Shown here piece by piece: positions 5,495 through 6,220 of a stretch of DNA of 6,220 bases (the stretch's first letter is position 1; the number at the start of each line of letters is the position of its first letter). Location: assembly GCA_005116795.1 (NCBI GenBank), contig SWDL01000241.1, positions 1-6,220 of the forward strand. The letters are read 5' to 3'. This DNA is from Nitrospira sp. (lineage in GTDB: Bacteria > Nitrospirota > Nitrospiria > Nitrospirales > Nitrospiraceae). The notes below the pieces were generated by a model. That model was not told the DNA's origin, did not search any database, and saw only the letters and a program-made list of their open reading frames with translations. Position numbers and translations under genes: made by a program.

Positions 5495-6220
5495 TTAGTG
5501 CGTGGTTGTTGAATACGCCTGCACCGGCGTGATCGCCTGATTGATACAGAGGGACGGCGTGAGACTCAGATCCACCACGTCCTCATACCCCTGGGGATCC
5601 CCACGCCGTCCCCGTTTCTCGAGGGACACGACAGGCCTGAGCGGATGCTGGGGATTGATCGACGTCACCATCCCGACAGCGCCCGTACTGAGCTTGACCC
5701 AGGTCCCGGGTGGATAGAGCGTGATGCTGCGGACAAATCCTTTCAAGACACGCGTCGAAAAGTGGTGGCGCTCGGTCGAGAGCACCACCCGCACCGCCTC
5801 ATGCGGCAACATCCCCTTGCGCCAGCTCCGCGAGCGGAGCAAGGCATCGAAGCGATCGGCCAACCCGATCACCTGCGCCGGTTCATGAATCTGCATCCCC
5901 TTCAACCCCAACGGATACCCGCTCCCATTGATCCGCTCATGCTCCTGGAGGATCAGGTCGCTCAGCCAGGCGTACGGCTCGGCGCGCTTCACGGCATCGG
6001 CGCCGTACTGCGTATGTTTCTGCATGATGCTGATCTGTTTGCTCGACCAGCGTCCCGTCCGCAGCACCAGCGGCCTCGGCAACCGGAACATGCCGATGTC
6101 GTGCACGAGCCCCCCCAGAGCCAGTTGAGCCAGTTCGTCCTCCCCATAGCCGATGGCGAGACCGATCTCAGTCGCAAAAATCGAGGTGTGCACCATGTTG
6201 CCGATCAGCGAGGACTCCTG
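5495..6220 (-). CDS. HD-GYP domain protein, C-terminal part (5' end outside window)
   Basis: HD-GYP proteins are usually cyclic-di-GMP phosphodiesterases. The frame is open to the window edge (QESSLIGN precedes the Met at 6196), so this is a 241-residue fragment rather than a gene starting at 6196. Visible motifs, numbered from the edge: H11 after NMV, VHDIGM with H40 and D41, MQKH with H69, EHERINGSGYPLGLKG (93-108) and GLADRFDALL with D122. Most metal ligands are kept. However, the Lys of HDxGK is Met (M44), the first His of the HH pair is Glu (E93), and the Asp of DGxGYP is Asn (N98). Residues from about 165 form a small C-terminal extension (PPGTWVKLSTGAVGMVTSINPQHPLRPVV) of a type seen in other HD-GYP proteins. 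Any sensory domain would be upstream. The gene precedes the BY-kinase on the same strand by 30 bp, suggesting a shared message. Confidence 0.9.
   Translation of the reverse strand, partial: QESSLIGNMVHTSIFATEIGLAIGYGEDELAQLALGGLVHDIGMFRLPRPLVLRTGRWSSKQISIMQKHTQYGADAVKRAEPYAWLSDLILQEHERINGSGYPLGLKGMQIHEPAQVIGLADRFDALLRSRSWRKGMLPHEAVRVVLSTERHHFSTRVLKGFVRSITLYPPGTWVKLSTGAVGMVTSINPQHPLRPVVSLEKRGRRGDPQGYEDVVDLSLTPSLCINQAITPVQAYSTTTH

Noticed and set aside
3848..5512. Long plus-strand open frame (554 codons) opposite the BY-kinase gene
   Set aside because: It is antisense to a clearly recognised gene, its translation is a low-complexity mix rich in Arg, His and Pro with no domain, and long antisense frames are expected in GC-rich DNA.

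Overview
The window is a GC-rich bacterial chromosomal segment with six protein genes, all on the minus strand, so transcription runs from high to low coordinates. The gene set (bacterial tyrosine kinase, S-methyl-5-thioribose-1-phosphate isomerase MtnA, nucleoside diphosphate kinase Ndk, glycine cleavage protein GcvH) and the style of the proteins recall Nitrospira or a relative (Nitrospirota). That assignment is an inference from memory, not a search result. No tRNA, rRNA, CRISPR array, insertion sequence or prophage gene is visible.

In transcription order: (1) 6220-5495, the C-terminal part of an HD-GYP-type protein whose 5' end lies outside the window; (2) 5464-3557, a Wzz/BY-kinase fusion of the kind that controls chain length and export of exopolysaccharide; (3) 3528-2431, mtnA of the methionine salvage pathway; (4) 2365-1940, ndk; (5) 1852-641, a predicted lipoprotein resembling the C-terminal glycoside-hydrolase half of PgaB; (6) 547-161, gcvH. 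The gaps are 30, 28, 65, 87 and 93 bp. The first three genes are close enough to be co-transcribed; the later ones could also be read through, as no gap holds a convincing terminator with a T-run.

Beyond gcvH, positions 1-169 hold an unusual tract: a run of about nine degenerate 8-bp units built on CATTG, a short centre, then about ten units built on its reverse complement CAATG, the last one reaching into the gcvH stop codon. The whole tract is therefore a large imperfect inverted repeat made of two short-period tandem arrays. A separate 12-position hairpin stem with one mismatch lies just upstream of gcvH.

Functionally, the HD-GYP protein, BY-kinase and PgaB-like lipoprotein suggest a surface-polysaccharide or biofilm theme, mixed with housekeeping genes (mtnA, ndk, gcvH). 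Each of the three theme proteins departs from its family at recognisable motif positions. I do not see a clearly new multi-gene system. The best leads are the inverted 8-mer array and the three motif-degenerate surface or signalling proteins.
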